DNA from: Burkholderia sp052045245
GTDB taxonomy: Bacteria > Pseudomonadota > Gammaproteobacteria > Burkholderiales > Burkholderiaceae
Direction: 5' to 3'
DNA length: 64,000 nt
NCBI RefSeq assembly: GCF_052045245.1
Contig: NZ_JBQEON010000036.1
Span: 4,970 to 68,969, forward strand
Shown here: positions 46,580 to 55,272 of the stretch, one piece after another
Position numbering within the stretch: the stretch's first letter is position 1
How the letters are laid out: every line of letters begins with the position of its first letter
Translations under genes and position numbers: made by a program
The notes under the pieces: model-generated
Database searches by the model: none
What the model was told of the DNA's origin: nothing
What the model saw: the letters and a program-made list of their open reading frames with translations, nothing else

Positions 46580-47152
46580 GTGTCCCAAGCCTTCCTGATC
46601 TCGACCGGCGCCGTCGCTCTCGCTGAAATCGGCGACAAGACCCAACTGCTTTCCCTCGTGCTGGCCGCGCGCTATCGCAAGCCCGTGCCGATCATTCTTG
46701 GCGTGCTCGTCGCGACGCTCGTGAACCACGGCTTCGCCGGCGCGCTCGGCGAATGGCTCGGCGTGCTCGTCACGCCGTCGATCATGCGCTGGGCGCTCGC
46801 GTTCTCGTTCATCGCGATGGGGCTGTGGATCCTCGTGCCGGACAAGCTCGACGAGGACGAAGCAAATGCGACCCGCTCGCGGCTCGGCGTGTTCGGCGCG
46901 ACGCTGGTGGCGTTCTTCCTCGCGGAAATGGGCGACAAGACGCAGATCGCGACCGTCGCACTGGCCGCACGCTTCCAGGATTACATCGGCGTGGTGGCCG
47001 GCACGACGTTCGGGATGATGCTCGCGAACGTGCCCGCGATCCTGCTGGGCGACCGTTTCGCGCACCGCCTGCCGACGAAGCTGGTGCACGGCATCGCGGC
47101 CGTGCTGTTCGTCGTGCTGGGCGCGCTGGCGTTGCTGGGCGTCGGCGTCTGA
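46580..47152 (+). CDS. TMEM165/GDT1 family cation exporter (probable Mn2+)
   Basis: A 190-residue membrane protein with six predicted helices in two halves, each carrying the family motif E-x-GDKTQ (AEIGDKTQLLSL near residue 15; AEMGDKTQIATV in the second half). Family members transport Mn2+ or Ca2+ out of the cytosol. The start is GTG (46580), since the protein begins SQAFLIST; upstream frame is the riboswitch region. Riboswitch control fits Mn2+ export. Confidence 0.9.
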   Translation: MSQAFLISTGAVALAEIGDKTQLLSLVLAARYRKPVPIILGVLVATLVNHGFAGALGEWLGVLVTPSIMRWALAFSFIAMGLWILVPDKLDEDEANATRSRLGVFGATLVAFFLAEMGDKTQIATVALAARFQDYIGVVAGTTFGMMLANVPAILLGDRFAHRLPTKLVHGIAAVLFVVLGALALLGVGV

Positions 47153-47202
47153 CGCACGCCACGCGTGCGCGGCCAGGCGGCCGCGCCAGTCTCGATATCG
47201 CG

Positions 47203-47904
47203 TTACTTCGCGGGCGCCGCGCCCGACGCCGGCGCAGCCGGCACCGCACGCTCGTTGGCGGCCGGCGCTGCCGGCCCGCCGCGCTTGTCGACCGGCAGCC
47301 GCACCGTGCGGATCGCGCCGTTCGCCAGCGGGAAATCAGCGAGCGCGCTGCGCGCGAGGAACGGCATCGCGTACAGCAGCGCACCGTTGTCGCCGGTCGT
47401 GCGCGCGGTCACGTTGTAGACCTCCTTGCCGGTCGCGCGCTCGGTGATCCGGATGCCGAGCGTGTAGTCGAAGACCTGGTAGGTCTGCGCGACGTAGCCG
47501 GCCGGCATCGGCCCCCAGGGCCCCCACGGGCCCCATGGCCCGCGCCGCCAGTACGGCCCCGGCCCCATGAACCACGGGTCGTAGTAGACCGGCTGCGGCA
47601 CCGTCACCAGATCGCTGCCCACCCCGTAGGTCAGCCCGACCAGATAGCGCGCCTGCGCGGGCGGCACCTGCCGGAACGCATACGAGGACAGCTCGCTCGC
47701 GACGATCGGCTCGTAGGTCGACTGCTCGATGCTGTGCTTCTGCGCATCGGTGCGCGTGAACGCGTACGTGCGTGTCGCGTCGCTACCGCTCCAGTCGGAG
47801 AAGGCCGTGACCTGGGTTGTCACATAGCTGGTGCAGCCGGTCAGCAGCGCCAGGCACAGCAGCGCCGCCCAGCCCGCACCGCGTTGTATCCAATTGCGTT
47901 TCAT
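47203..47904 (-). CDS. DUF4136 outer-membrane lipoprotein
   Basis: A 233-residue lipoprotein. The signal and lipobox ALLTGC end at Cys 24. The DUF4136 domain follows (SYAFRQVPPAQARYLV; YTLGIRITERATGKEVYNV). A Gly/Pro/Trp segment (GPWGPWGPWGPMP) encoded by a short near-tandem DNA repeat lies in the middle, and the C-terminal tail is Ala/Pro-rich. Function unknown; a cell-envelope role is inferred from export. It is divergent from pepN. Confidence 0.85.
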   Translation of the reverse strand: MKRNWIQRGAGWAALLCLALLTGCTSYVTTQVTAFSDWSGSDATRTYAFTRTDAQKHSIEQSTYEPIVASELSSYAFRQVPPAQARYLVGLTYGVGSDLVTVPQPVYYDPWFMGPGPYWRRGPWGPWGPWGPMPAGYVAQTYQVFDYTLGIRITERATGKEVYNVTARTTGDNGALLYAMPFLARSALADFPLANGAIRTVRLPVDKRGGPAAPAANERAVPAAPASGAAPAK

Positions 47905-48090
47905 GTCGATCCTCGTCGATCCGTCACCCGTTCGTCGCACCGCGCGTACCGCACGGGATGCCGATAATACGCGGACTGCCGGAACCGGTAAAAAGTTCGC
48001 CCGGCACGCGGCCGCAAGCCTTTGTACAATGGCCCGGTCCGCCCGGCCCGCGCTGCGGGCCCGATCCCCACTCCACCGATCTCGACGACC

Positions 48091-50784
48091 ATGTCCGACA
48101 ACGCCTCCTCCACCGTGATCCGCCGCGCCGACTACACGCCGCCGGCCTTCCTCATCGATTCCGTCGCACTCGAATTCGATCTCGCGCCGGCCCGCACGAT
48201 CGTCAGGAATACGATGCGCGTGCGCCGCAATCCGGACGCCGCACCCGCTCCGCATCTGGAGCTGATGGGCGAGGCGCTCGAATGCCTCGGCGCGCAGCTC
48301 GACGGCGCACCGTACGGCGCGGTGCGCGCGCACGAACACGGGCTGACCGTCGAGAACGTGCCCGATGCGTTCGAGCTCACGCTCGACAGCGCATGCGCAC
48401 CGGACCAGAACACGACGCTGTCCGGCCTCTACGTGTCGAGCGGCAACTTCTTCACGCAGTGCGAGGCCGAAGGCTTTCGCCGCATCACCTACTTCCTCGA
48501 CCGCCCCGACGTGATGGCGTCGTACACCGTCACGCTGCGCGCCGACAAGGCCGCGTATCCGGTGCTGCTGTCGAACGGCAATCTCGTCGACTCGGGCGAA
48601 CTGCCCGACGGCCGCCACTTCGCGAAATGGGAAGACCCGTTCCGCAAGCCGAGCTACCTGTTCGCGCTGGTCGCAGGCAAGCTCGTCGCGATCGAGGAAA
48701 AGATCACGTCCGGCTCCGGCAAGGAAAAACTGCTGCAGGTGTGGGTCGAGCCGGCCGATCTCGACAAGACCCGTCACGCGATGGATTCGCTGATCCACTC
48801 GATCCGCTGGGACGAGAAGCGCTTCGGTCTCGAGCTCGATCTCGACCGCTTCATGATCGTCGCGGTCGGCGACTTCAACATGGGCGCGATGGAGAACAAG
48901 GGGCTCAACATCTTCAACACGAAGTACGTGCTGGCGAACCCCGAGACCGCGACCGACACCGACTTCGCGAACATCGAATCGGTGGTCGGCCACGAGTACT
49001 TCCACAACTGGACCGGCAATCGCGTGACATGCCGCGACTGGTTCCAGTTGAGCCTGAAAGAAGGGCTGACGGTGTTCCGCGACCAGGAATTCTCGGCCGA
49101 CATGGCCGCCGGCGACGACGTTGCATCCGCGGCCCGCGCGGTCAAGCGCATCGAGGACGTGCGCGTGCTGCGCCAGTTGCAGTTCGCCGAGGACGCGGGG
49201 CCGATGGCGCATCCGGTGCGCCCGGAAAGCTACGTCGAGATCAACAACTTCTACACGATGACCGTCTACGAGAAAGGCTCGGAAGTCGTGCGGATGTACC
49301 AGACGCTGTTCGGCCGCGACGGGTTCCGCAAGGGCATGGACCTGTACTTCCAGCGCCACGACGGCCATGCGGTGACCTGCGACGACTTCCGCCACGCGAT
49401 GGCCGACGCGAACGGGCGCGACCTCGCGCAATTCGAGCGCTGGTACAGCCAGGCCGGCACGCCGCGCGTGTCGGTGCGCACCGCGTACGACGCAGCCGCG
49501 CGCCGCTACACGGTCACGCTCGCGCAGGGCTACGGCGACGCGTCGCCGGCCGCGCGCGACACGCAACAGGGGCCGCTGCTGATCCCGTTCGCGATCGGCC
49601 TGATCGGCCGCGACGGACGCGATCTGCCGTTGCGCCTCGACGGCGAAGCCGCCGCGTCGGGCACGACGCGCGTGCTCGACTTCACCGACACCGAGCAGAC
49701 CTTCACGTTCGTCGACGTGCCGGAACAACCGCTGCCGTCGCTGCTGCGCAACTTCTCGGCACCGGTGATCGTCGAGTACGACTACAGCGACGACGACCTC
49801 GCGTTCCTGCTCGCGCACGACAGCGATCCGTTCAACCGCTGGGAAGCCGGCCAGCGCCTTGCGACGCGCGCGCTGCTGACGCTCGCCGCGCGCGCCGCGG
49901 CGAACCAGCCGCTCACGCTCGGCGAGAACTTCGTCGCCGCGTTCCGCCGCGTGCTGACCGACGAGAACCTGTCGCCCGCGTTCCGCGAACTCGCGCTGAC
50001 GCTGCCGTCGGAAACCTATCTGGCCGACCAGATGGCCGAAGCCGATCCGGCGGCCGTGCATCGCGCGCGCCAGTTCGTGCGCCGCCAGCTCGCGACCGCG
50101 CTGCGCGCCGAGTGGCTCGCCGCGCACGAGCAGCAGCAGACGCCGGGGGCGTACGAGCCGACGCCTGAAGCGTCCGGCCGCCGCGCGCTGAAGAACCTCG
50201 CGCTCGCGTATCTCGCCGAACTCGAGGATCCGGCCGACGCCGTGCGCATCGCGACCGCGCAGTACGACGCAGCCAACAACATGACCGATCGCGCCGCCGC
50301 GCTCGGCGCGCTGCTGTCCGCGGCGGCGGCGGGCGCGAACGACGCGGCCGCACGTGCGCTCGACGATTTTTACCGTCGCTTCGAGAAGGAAGCGCTCGTG
50401 ATCGACAAGTGGTTCGCGATGCAGGCCGCGCAGCGCGGCACGCCGGCCCGGCCGACGCTCGCGAAGGTCCGTACGCTGATGGCCCACCCCGCGTTCAACC
50501 TGAAGAACCCGAACCGCGCACGCTCGCTGATCTTCAGCTTCTGCGCGGCGAACCCCGCGCAATTCCACGCGGCGGACGGCTCGGGCTACGCGTTCTGGGC
50601 CGAACAGGTGCTCGCGCTCGACGCGATCAACCCGCAGGTCGCCGCGCGCCTCGCGCGTTCGCTCGAATTGTGGCGCCGCTTCACGCCGGCGCTGCGCGAC
50701 CGGATGCGCGACGCGCTCGAGCGGGTCGCGACCGGCGCGAAATCGCGCGACGTGCGCGAGATCGTCGAGAAGGCGCTCGCGTAA
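48091..50784 (+). CDS. pepN: Aminopeptidase N (M1 metallopeptidase)
   Basis: An 897-residue cytosolic M1 aminopeptidase that trims N-terminal residues from peptides. The substrate motif GAMEN is at 265-269, the Zn motif HEYFH at 301-305 (with the later Glu in NRVTCRDWFQLSLKEGLT). The long C-terminal helical part is present, so the enzyme is full length. The start at 48091 is the ATG before SDNASS. A terminator follows. Confidence 0.97.
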   Translation: MSDNASSTVIRRADYTPPAFLIDSVALEFDLAPARTIVRNTMRVRRNPDAAPAPHLELMGEALECLGAQLDGAPYGAVRAHEHGLTVENVPDAFELTLDSACAPDQNTTLSGLYVSSGNFFTQCEAEGFRRITYFLDRPDVMASYTVTLRADKAAYPVLLSNGNLVDSGELPDGRHFAKWEDPFRKPSYLFALVAGKLVAIEEKITSGSGKEKLLQVWVEPADLDKTRHAMDSLIHSIRWDEKRFGLELDLDRFMIVAVGDFNMGAMENKGLNIFNTKYVLANPETATDTDFANIESVVGHEYFHNWTGNRVTCRDWFQLSLKEGLTVFRDQEFSADMAAGDDVASAARAVKRIEDVRVLRQLQFAEDAGPMAHPVRPESYVEINNFYTMTVYEKGSEVVRMYQTLFGRDGFRKGMDLYFQRHDGHAVTCDDFRHAMADANGRDLAQFERWYSQAGTPRVSVRTAYDAAARRYTVTLAQGYGDASPAARDTQQGPLLIPFAIGLIGRDGRDLPLRLDGEAAASGTTRVLDFTDTEQTFTFVDVPEQPLPSLLRNFSAPVIVEYDYSDDDLAFLLAHDSDPFNRWEAGQRLATRALLTLAARAAANQPLTLGENFVAAFRRVLTDENLSPAFRELALTLPSETYLADQMAEADPAAVHRARQFVRRQLATALRAEWLAAHEQQQTPGAYEPTPEASGRRALKNLALAYLAELEDPADAVRIATAQYDAANNMTDRAAALGALLSAAAAGANDAAARALDDFYRRFEKEALVIDKWFAMQAAQRGTPARPTLAKVRTLMAHPAFNLKNPNRARSLIFSFCAANPAQFHAADGSGYAFWAEQVLALDAINPQVAARLARSLELWRRFTPALRDRMRDALERVATGAKSRDVREIVEKALA

Positions 50785-50825
50785 CGCAGCGTCCGCGCTC
50801 GGGCGCCTCGCGCCTTTCGCCGATG

Positions 50826-50862
50826 AAGCCGGCGCCGCCCCGTTGCGGCGCCGGCTTTTTTA
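50826..50862 (+). terminator. Rho-independent terminator after pepN
   Basis: An 11-bp GC stem (50828-50838 with 50845-50855) followed by six T, about 45 nt past the stop. Confidence 0.9.
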
Positions 50863-51075
50863 TCGGCTGAAGGTTGGCGGGGTCGGAGCCGGACACTGCG
50901 TTCGAGCGCCCCGCTTTCCCGCCGCTGCCGGTCCGCCCGGCTGCGCCACGCACGCCGGAACCCGGCCGGATTGGCCGCCCGGCCATGTAACCGGACGAAA
51001 AAAGGCGGCGGGCCGGGAGGCACGCCGGGTAAAATTGCGGCAATTCAAGGATTCTTTGGCCTCTCGGAGTCTGTC

Positions 51076-52089
<1,014 letters not shown>

Positions 52090-52109
52090 ATTTGCACTGC
52101 AGCACTGGA

Positions 52110-52171
52110 CGAAGGCGCGAGACGTCAGTACAATCGCGCCTTCGCGATGCGGCCCTGATGGGCGGCATCGC
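52110..52171. repeat. Two adjacent inverted repeats downstream of fbp
   Basis: The first is a 10-bp perfect stem (52110-52119 with 52135-52144); the second a 7-bp stem (52144-52150 with 52165-52171) extended by inner pairs. No T run follows. They lie between fbp and the tRNA promoter, and may be an mRNA 3' end structure. Confidence 0.45.
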
Positions 52172-52256
52172 AGTGAAGTGAAAGCGGGAAGTCCGCCGGA
52201 TCGAGGGTTTCGCGAAGTTACAGCAGCAGCAAGCTGAAAAAATTTCGCAAAATCTA

Positions 52257-52286
52257 TTGCCAAGATCTCGGATTTCACCATATAAT
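52257..52286 (+). promoter_or_regulatory. Promoter of tRNA-Thr
   Basis: TTGCCA (52257-52262) and TATAAT (52281-52286) with an 18-bp spacer. Transcription would begin near 52293, 8 bp before the mature tRNA. Confidence 0.75.
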
Positions 52287-52300
52287 TTCATTTCTCTGCT

Positions 52301-52376
52301 GCCGGTGTAGCTCAGTTGGTAGAGCAGCGCATTCGTAATGCGAAGGTCGTAGGTTCGACTCCTATCTCCGGCACCA
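52301..52376 (+). tRNA. tRNA-Thr (anticodon CGU)
   Basis: A complete 76-nt cloverleaf with encoded CCA: acceptor GCCGGTG/CTCCGGC-type pairing, D-arm AGCTCAGTTGGTAGAGC, anticodon stem GCATT/AATGC with CGT at 52334-52336, and T-arm GGTTCGACTCC. It reads ACG codons. It lies beside an eroded gene cluster. Confidence 0.95.
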
Positions 52377-52382
52377 AGATAT

Positions 52383-52416
52383 AAAGGCCTGATAAGCATC
52401 GCTTATCAGGCCTTTT
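52383..52416 (+). terminator. Terminator of tRNA-Thr
   Basis: A 15-bp perfect stem (52383-52397 with 52401-52415), ATC loop, and a short T run that closes the stem and continues as TCTCTTT. Confidence 0.8.
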
Positions 52417-52452
52417 CTCTTTGGGTCTTTCCATCCTTTCTTCTTTCCGGCC

Positions 52453-52860
52453 GTGATTTCCGATCCGCGAAATCGTGCGCCCCCTCTCCTCATCAGCATC
52501 GCTTGCGGCCGCCTGACCGACCTCGCCCGCCCGCGTTTCACCGCGTTCCGCTTCACGAACGACGGCGCGCACGCCCCGTCGTTCGACGCGCTTGAACAAC
52601 ATCTGCACGACACCGGCATGCCGTTCGCGCTGATCACGCTCGCGCGGCACGCGGCCCCGCACCCAACGGGATGCGACGGCTACGATGCCGACGGCCGGCT
52701 GTTCGACCTCTACGGTGCGCGCGACGGCACCATCCATCTCGTGCGACCGGACGGACACGTACTCGGCCGCTGGCACGATGCCAGCCCCTCGGACCTGAGC
52801 GCCGCCATCGAACGTGCGCTCCACCCGCACACACCAGCCGATCCTCAGGAAACCGAATGA
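52453..52860 (+). pseudogene. C-terminal remnant of an FAD-dependent monooxygenase
   Basis: An open frame of 135 codons from a GTG. The last 90 residues read as the thioredoxin-like C-terminal domain of a phenol-hydroxylase-type monooxygenase (DADGRLFDLYGARDG; LVRPDGHVLGRWHDA). The FAD-binding N-terminal 400 or so residues are missing, and the frame begins a few bases after the tRNA terminator. It therefore looks like a truncated gene. Its stop overlaps the next start (ATGA), the coupling expected of an intact pair. Confidence 0.7.
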
Positions 52861-53045
52861 TGACCGATACCGAACGCGACATCCTCTACACCGACCTGTG
52901 CCGCAGGATGACGCGCGTCGGCGAAGCCGATGCATCGCTCTTTCTCGCCCGCTTCGCGCATCGCCAGGCGTCGCCGCATTTTCTTACAAATTCATTTCGT
53001 CGCACGTCGTCCTGGGTAGACGAATCCCCTGGAAAAACCCGTTAA
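52857..53045 (+). pseudogene. DUF2783-like small protein, probably truncated at the C-terminus
   Basis: A 62-residue frame. The first 35 residues (DTERDILYTDLCRRMTRVGEADASLFLARF, in pieces) match the DUF2783 partner that usually follows this monooxygenase type. After LFLARF the sequence becomes unrelated Ser/Arg-rich residues, and the stop follows, so the last part of the domain seems to be replaced. It may still be translated but is unlikely to fold normally. Confidence 0.55.
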
Positions 53046-53193
53046 GGGTGCATAACATTACTTAACGATTCCGACCCGTCTATCGCGTTACATTGCGTGG
53101 GCGGCGCGGCGGGTCGCACGGCCGCCTTCATGCAGCTTGCGGCGAAACAGCCGACGTCCGGTCATTTCGACTCAACACAAGGAGAGGATCACC

Positions 53194-53448
53194 ATGACTC
53201 ATGGCTTGATTATGTGGCTCATCATCGGCGCGATTGCCGGCTGGCTGGCCGGCCTGCTCGTCAAGGGCGGCGGGTTCGGCCTGATCGTCGACATCATCGT
53301 CGGCATCGTCGGCGCGGTAATCGGCGGCTGGCTCGCCGGGCTGCTCGGCATCAGCATCGGCAGCGGCTTCATCGGCTCGGTGATCGTCGCAGTCATCGGC
53401 GCCGTGATCCTGCTGTTCGTGATCCGCCTATTCAGGCGCGCAGCCTGA
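53194..53448 (+). CDS. GlsB/YeaQ/YmgE family stress-associated membrane protein
   Basis: An 84-residue membrane protein with three Gly-rich hydrophobic helices (MWLIIGAIAGWLAGLLVKGG; IVGIVGAVIGGWLAGLLG; VIVAVIGAVILLFVIRLF), typical of the transglycosylase-associated YeaQ/YmgE family. Its exact role is unknown; family members rise in stress or stationary phase. AAGGAGAGG lies just before the start at 53194. It is alone between the remnant genes and the minus-strand operon. Confidence 0.88.
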   Translation: MTHGLIMWLIIGAIAGWLAGLLVKGGGFGLIVDIIVGIVGAVIGGWLAGLLGISIGSGFIGSVIVAVIGAVILLFVIRLFRRAA

Positions 53449-53533
53449 CGATCTTCTCGCGCGTCTTCGGGCGCGTTCCCGTTTCGTTCCCGCATCAAGC
53501 GGCGCGCGGGCTCCCCGCGCGCCGCCGTCCGTT

Positions 53534-54016
53534 TCAGCGGCGCTTGTCGCGCTGCAGCCAGCCGTCAAGCACGTCGGTGGTCAGCAATCCGCTGCGCGCA
53601 TCGCGTGCGCCATCGCGTCCGATCCACACGGTACGCGGCATTTCACCCCGCCACCCCGCATCGAGCGCCGCCCGCAGACGCTCCGGCATCGGCTCCGCGT
53701 TCGCATACTGCGCGACCTGCGGCGGCAGGTTCATTTGCGCGAGCGCCTGCGCGATCGCCGCGCCGTTGTCGTCGTAGGCATCCATCGCGACCATCGCGAG
53801 CTGCACGTCCGGATGCCGGCGCTGCCATGCGACGAGATGCGCGGCGTTCTCGCGACAGTATCCGCAATCGAGCGACCAGATCTCGATCGCGAGCGGCCGT
53901 TCATGCGCCGCCGCGTACAGCGTCGCGACCTCGGCCGCGCGCAGCGGCTGCAGTTCGCCGGCCCACGCCGGCATGCCCGCGAGCACGGCGCCGATCAATA
54001 CCATCAGCCGTTTCAT
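53534..54016 (-). CDS. Exported thioredoxin-fold protein (TlpA-like)
   Basis: A 160-residue protein with a signal peptide (MVLIGAVLAGMPAWA) and a thioredoxin fold with a CxxC in LDCGYCREN (about residue 51). A cis-Pro-like MPRTVWIG is also seen. It could reduce cysteines or haem/copper sites in the periplasm. Its start overlaps the stop of the propeller gene (ATGA), so it is the last gene of a coupled operon. A copper-chaperone role is inferred from context only. Confidence 0.82.
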   Translation of the reverse strand: MKRLMVLIGAVLAGMPAWAGELQPLRAAEVATLYAAAHERPLAIEIWSLDCGYCRENAAHLVAWQRRHPDVQLAMVAMDAYDDNGAAIAQALAQMNLPPQVAQYANAEPMPERLRAALDAGWRGEMPRTVWIGRDGARDARSGLLTTDVLDGWLQRDKRR

Positions 54017-55272
54017 CGCGCGCCCTCCACCGGGATCAGCCGGTAGCCGTCGTTACGCGTTCGCCACGACAGGTAGATATGCCCCGCATCGTCGAGCAGT
54101 TGCGGGTTGTCGCTCGCGCCCGACGTCGACGCGATCACACGCGGCGCCGACCAGTGTTCGCCGCGATCGTCCGAGCGACGCAGCTTGATCCGCATCGTGT
54201 CGCCGTCGAACGCCTTCCATGCGAGCCAGACGACATCGCCATGCGCGACGAGCGCCGCATGCGACGCCTGTTCGGCCGGCACCACCGGATTCGCGCCGAA
54301 AGCCCACGGCGTGCCGAGCGGCTGTCCATCGGCGCCGATGCGCGAATGGAACACGTCGGCGCGGCCGTCGACGACGCCGAACCACGCGATATGGCGCGTA
54401 CCGTCCGGCGTGATCGCGAGCGCCGGCCCGTGCTCGGGGCACGCCTCGACATGCCAGTTCGAGAACGTCGCACGCACCGGCACGACGGGCACCGACGCCG
54501 ACACCGGCAGCGTCGCCAGCGCATGATCGCGAATCTGTCCCGGGAACACGTTGCGCCACACGGCTTCGATGTGTCCGGCCGGATCGATCGCCATCGCGAT
54601 CCGGCAGCATTCGCATGTGTGGTCCGTCACCTTGCGCTCGGGCTCGAACGACGCACCGCCGTCGCGCGATACCGCGTAGTAGACGGCCGCGCCTTCGTAC
54701 GCCTGCCCCGCCGCCTTCGCCGCGACCAGATCGCGCTTGTCGATCCACGCGATCGCGATGTTGCCGGCCGGATCGACCGCCATCATGTCGAAGCGGTGCG
54801 TGATCGCCTGCCGGTCGCGATGCACGGTGACCGGCACGCTCCAGGTCGCGCCGCCGTCGAGCGAACGCGCGAAGCGCACCATGCCGGTGTACGGCGCATC
54901 GAGCGGCATCGACCACGACACGTACACCGCGCGGCCGTCCGGGCTCGTCGCCACCTTCGGCCGATTCTCCGCGCTCGTGTAGACCGGCTCGGGCATCGCG
55001 TTGACGGTCACGGGCGCGGACAGCGTGCGGCCCGCGTCGTCCGAGTGCGCGACGACGACGTGCGCGCCTTCGACCCATGCGACCCACAGCCGGTGCCGCG
55101 CGTCGAATGCGGCGCCGGTCGCGAGCGGTTGCTTCTGTTGTGCCGGCATGACCTGCATGCTCATGTGCGCGGCATGCGGATCGGCGGCTTTCGGTACTTC
55201 ATGCGCACCGGCGGACGACAGCGCCGCGAGCCACAGCGCGCAGCCTGCCGCGAACGATTTCACAGCGACCAT
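54013..55272 (-). CDS. Exported beta-propeller (BNR/sialidase-like) protein
   Basis: A 419-residue secreted protein with a signal peptide (CALWLAALSSAGA). Repeats of the form SxDxGxxW, such as SDDAGRTLSAP, SLDGGATWSVP, SRDGGASFEPE and SDDRGEHWSAP, indicate a BNR propeller. A distinctive cysteine motif HTCECC is near residue 215, and an N-terminal His/Met-rich stretch (HAAHMSMQVMPAQQ) could bind a metal. A true sialidase site is not visible, so sialidase activity should not be assumed. It overlaps both neighbours in the operon. Confidence 0.75.
   Translation of the reverse strand: MVAVKSFAAGCALWLAALSSAGAHEVPKAADPHAAHMSMQVMPAQQKQPLATGAAFDARHRLWVAWVEGAHVVVAHSDDAGRTLSAPVTVNAMPEPVYTSAENRPKVATSPDGRAVYVSWSMPLDAPYTGMVRFARSLDGGATWSVPVTVHRDRQAITHRFDMMAVDPAGNIAIAWIDKRDLVAAKAAGQAYEGAAVYYAVSRDGGASFEPERKVTDHTCECCRIAMAIDPAGHIEAVWRNVFPGQIRDHALATLPVSASVPVVPVRATFSNWHVEACPEHGPALAITPDGTRHIAWFGVVDGRADVFHSRIGADGQPLGTPWAFGANPVVPAEQASHAALVAHGDVVWLAWKAFDGDTMRIKLRRSDDRGEHWSAPRVIASTSGASDNPQLLDDAGHIYLSWRTRNDGYRLIPVEGAR

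Noticed and set aside
47203..50568. Very long minus-strand open frame (over 1,100 codons) across pepN
   Set aside because: Only its last 233 codons (the DUF4136 lipoprotein) are real. The rest is antisense to a full, motif-bearing pepN and is rich in Arg/Ala/Val with no domains, as expected in high-GC DNA.
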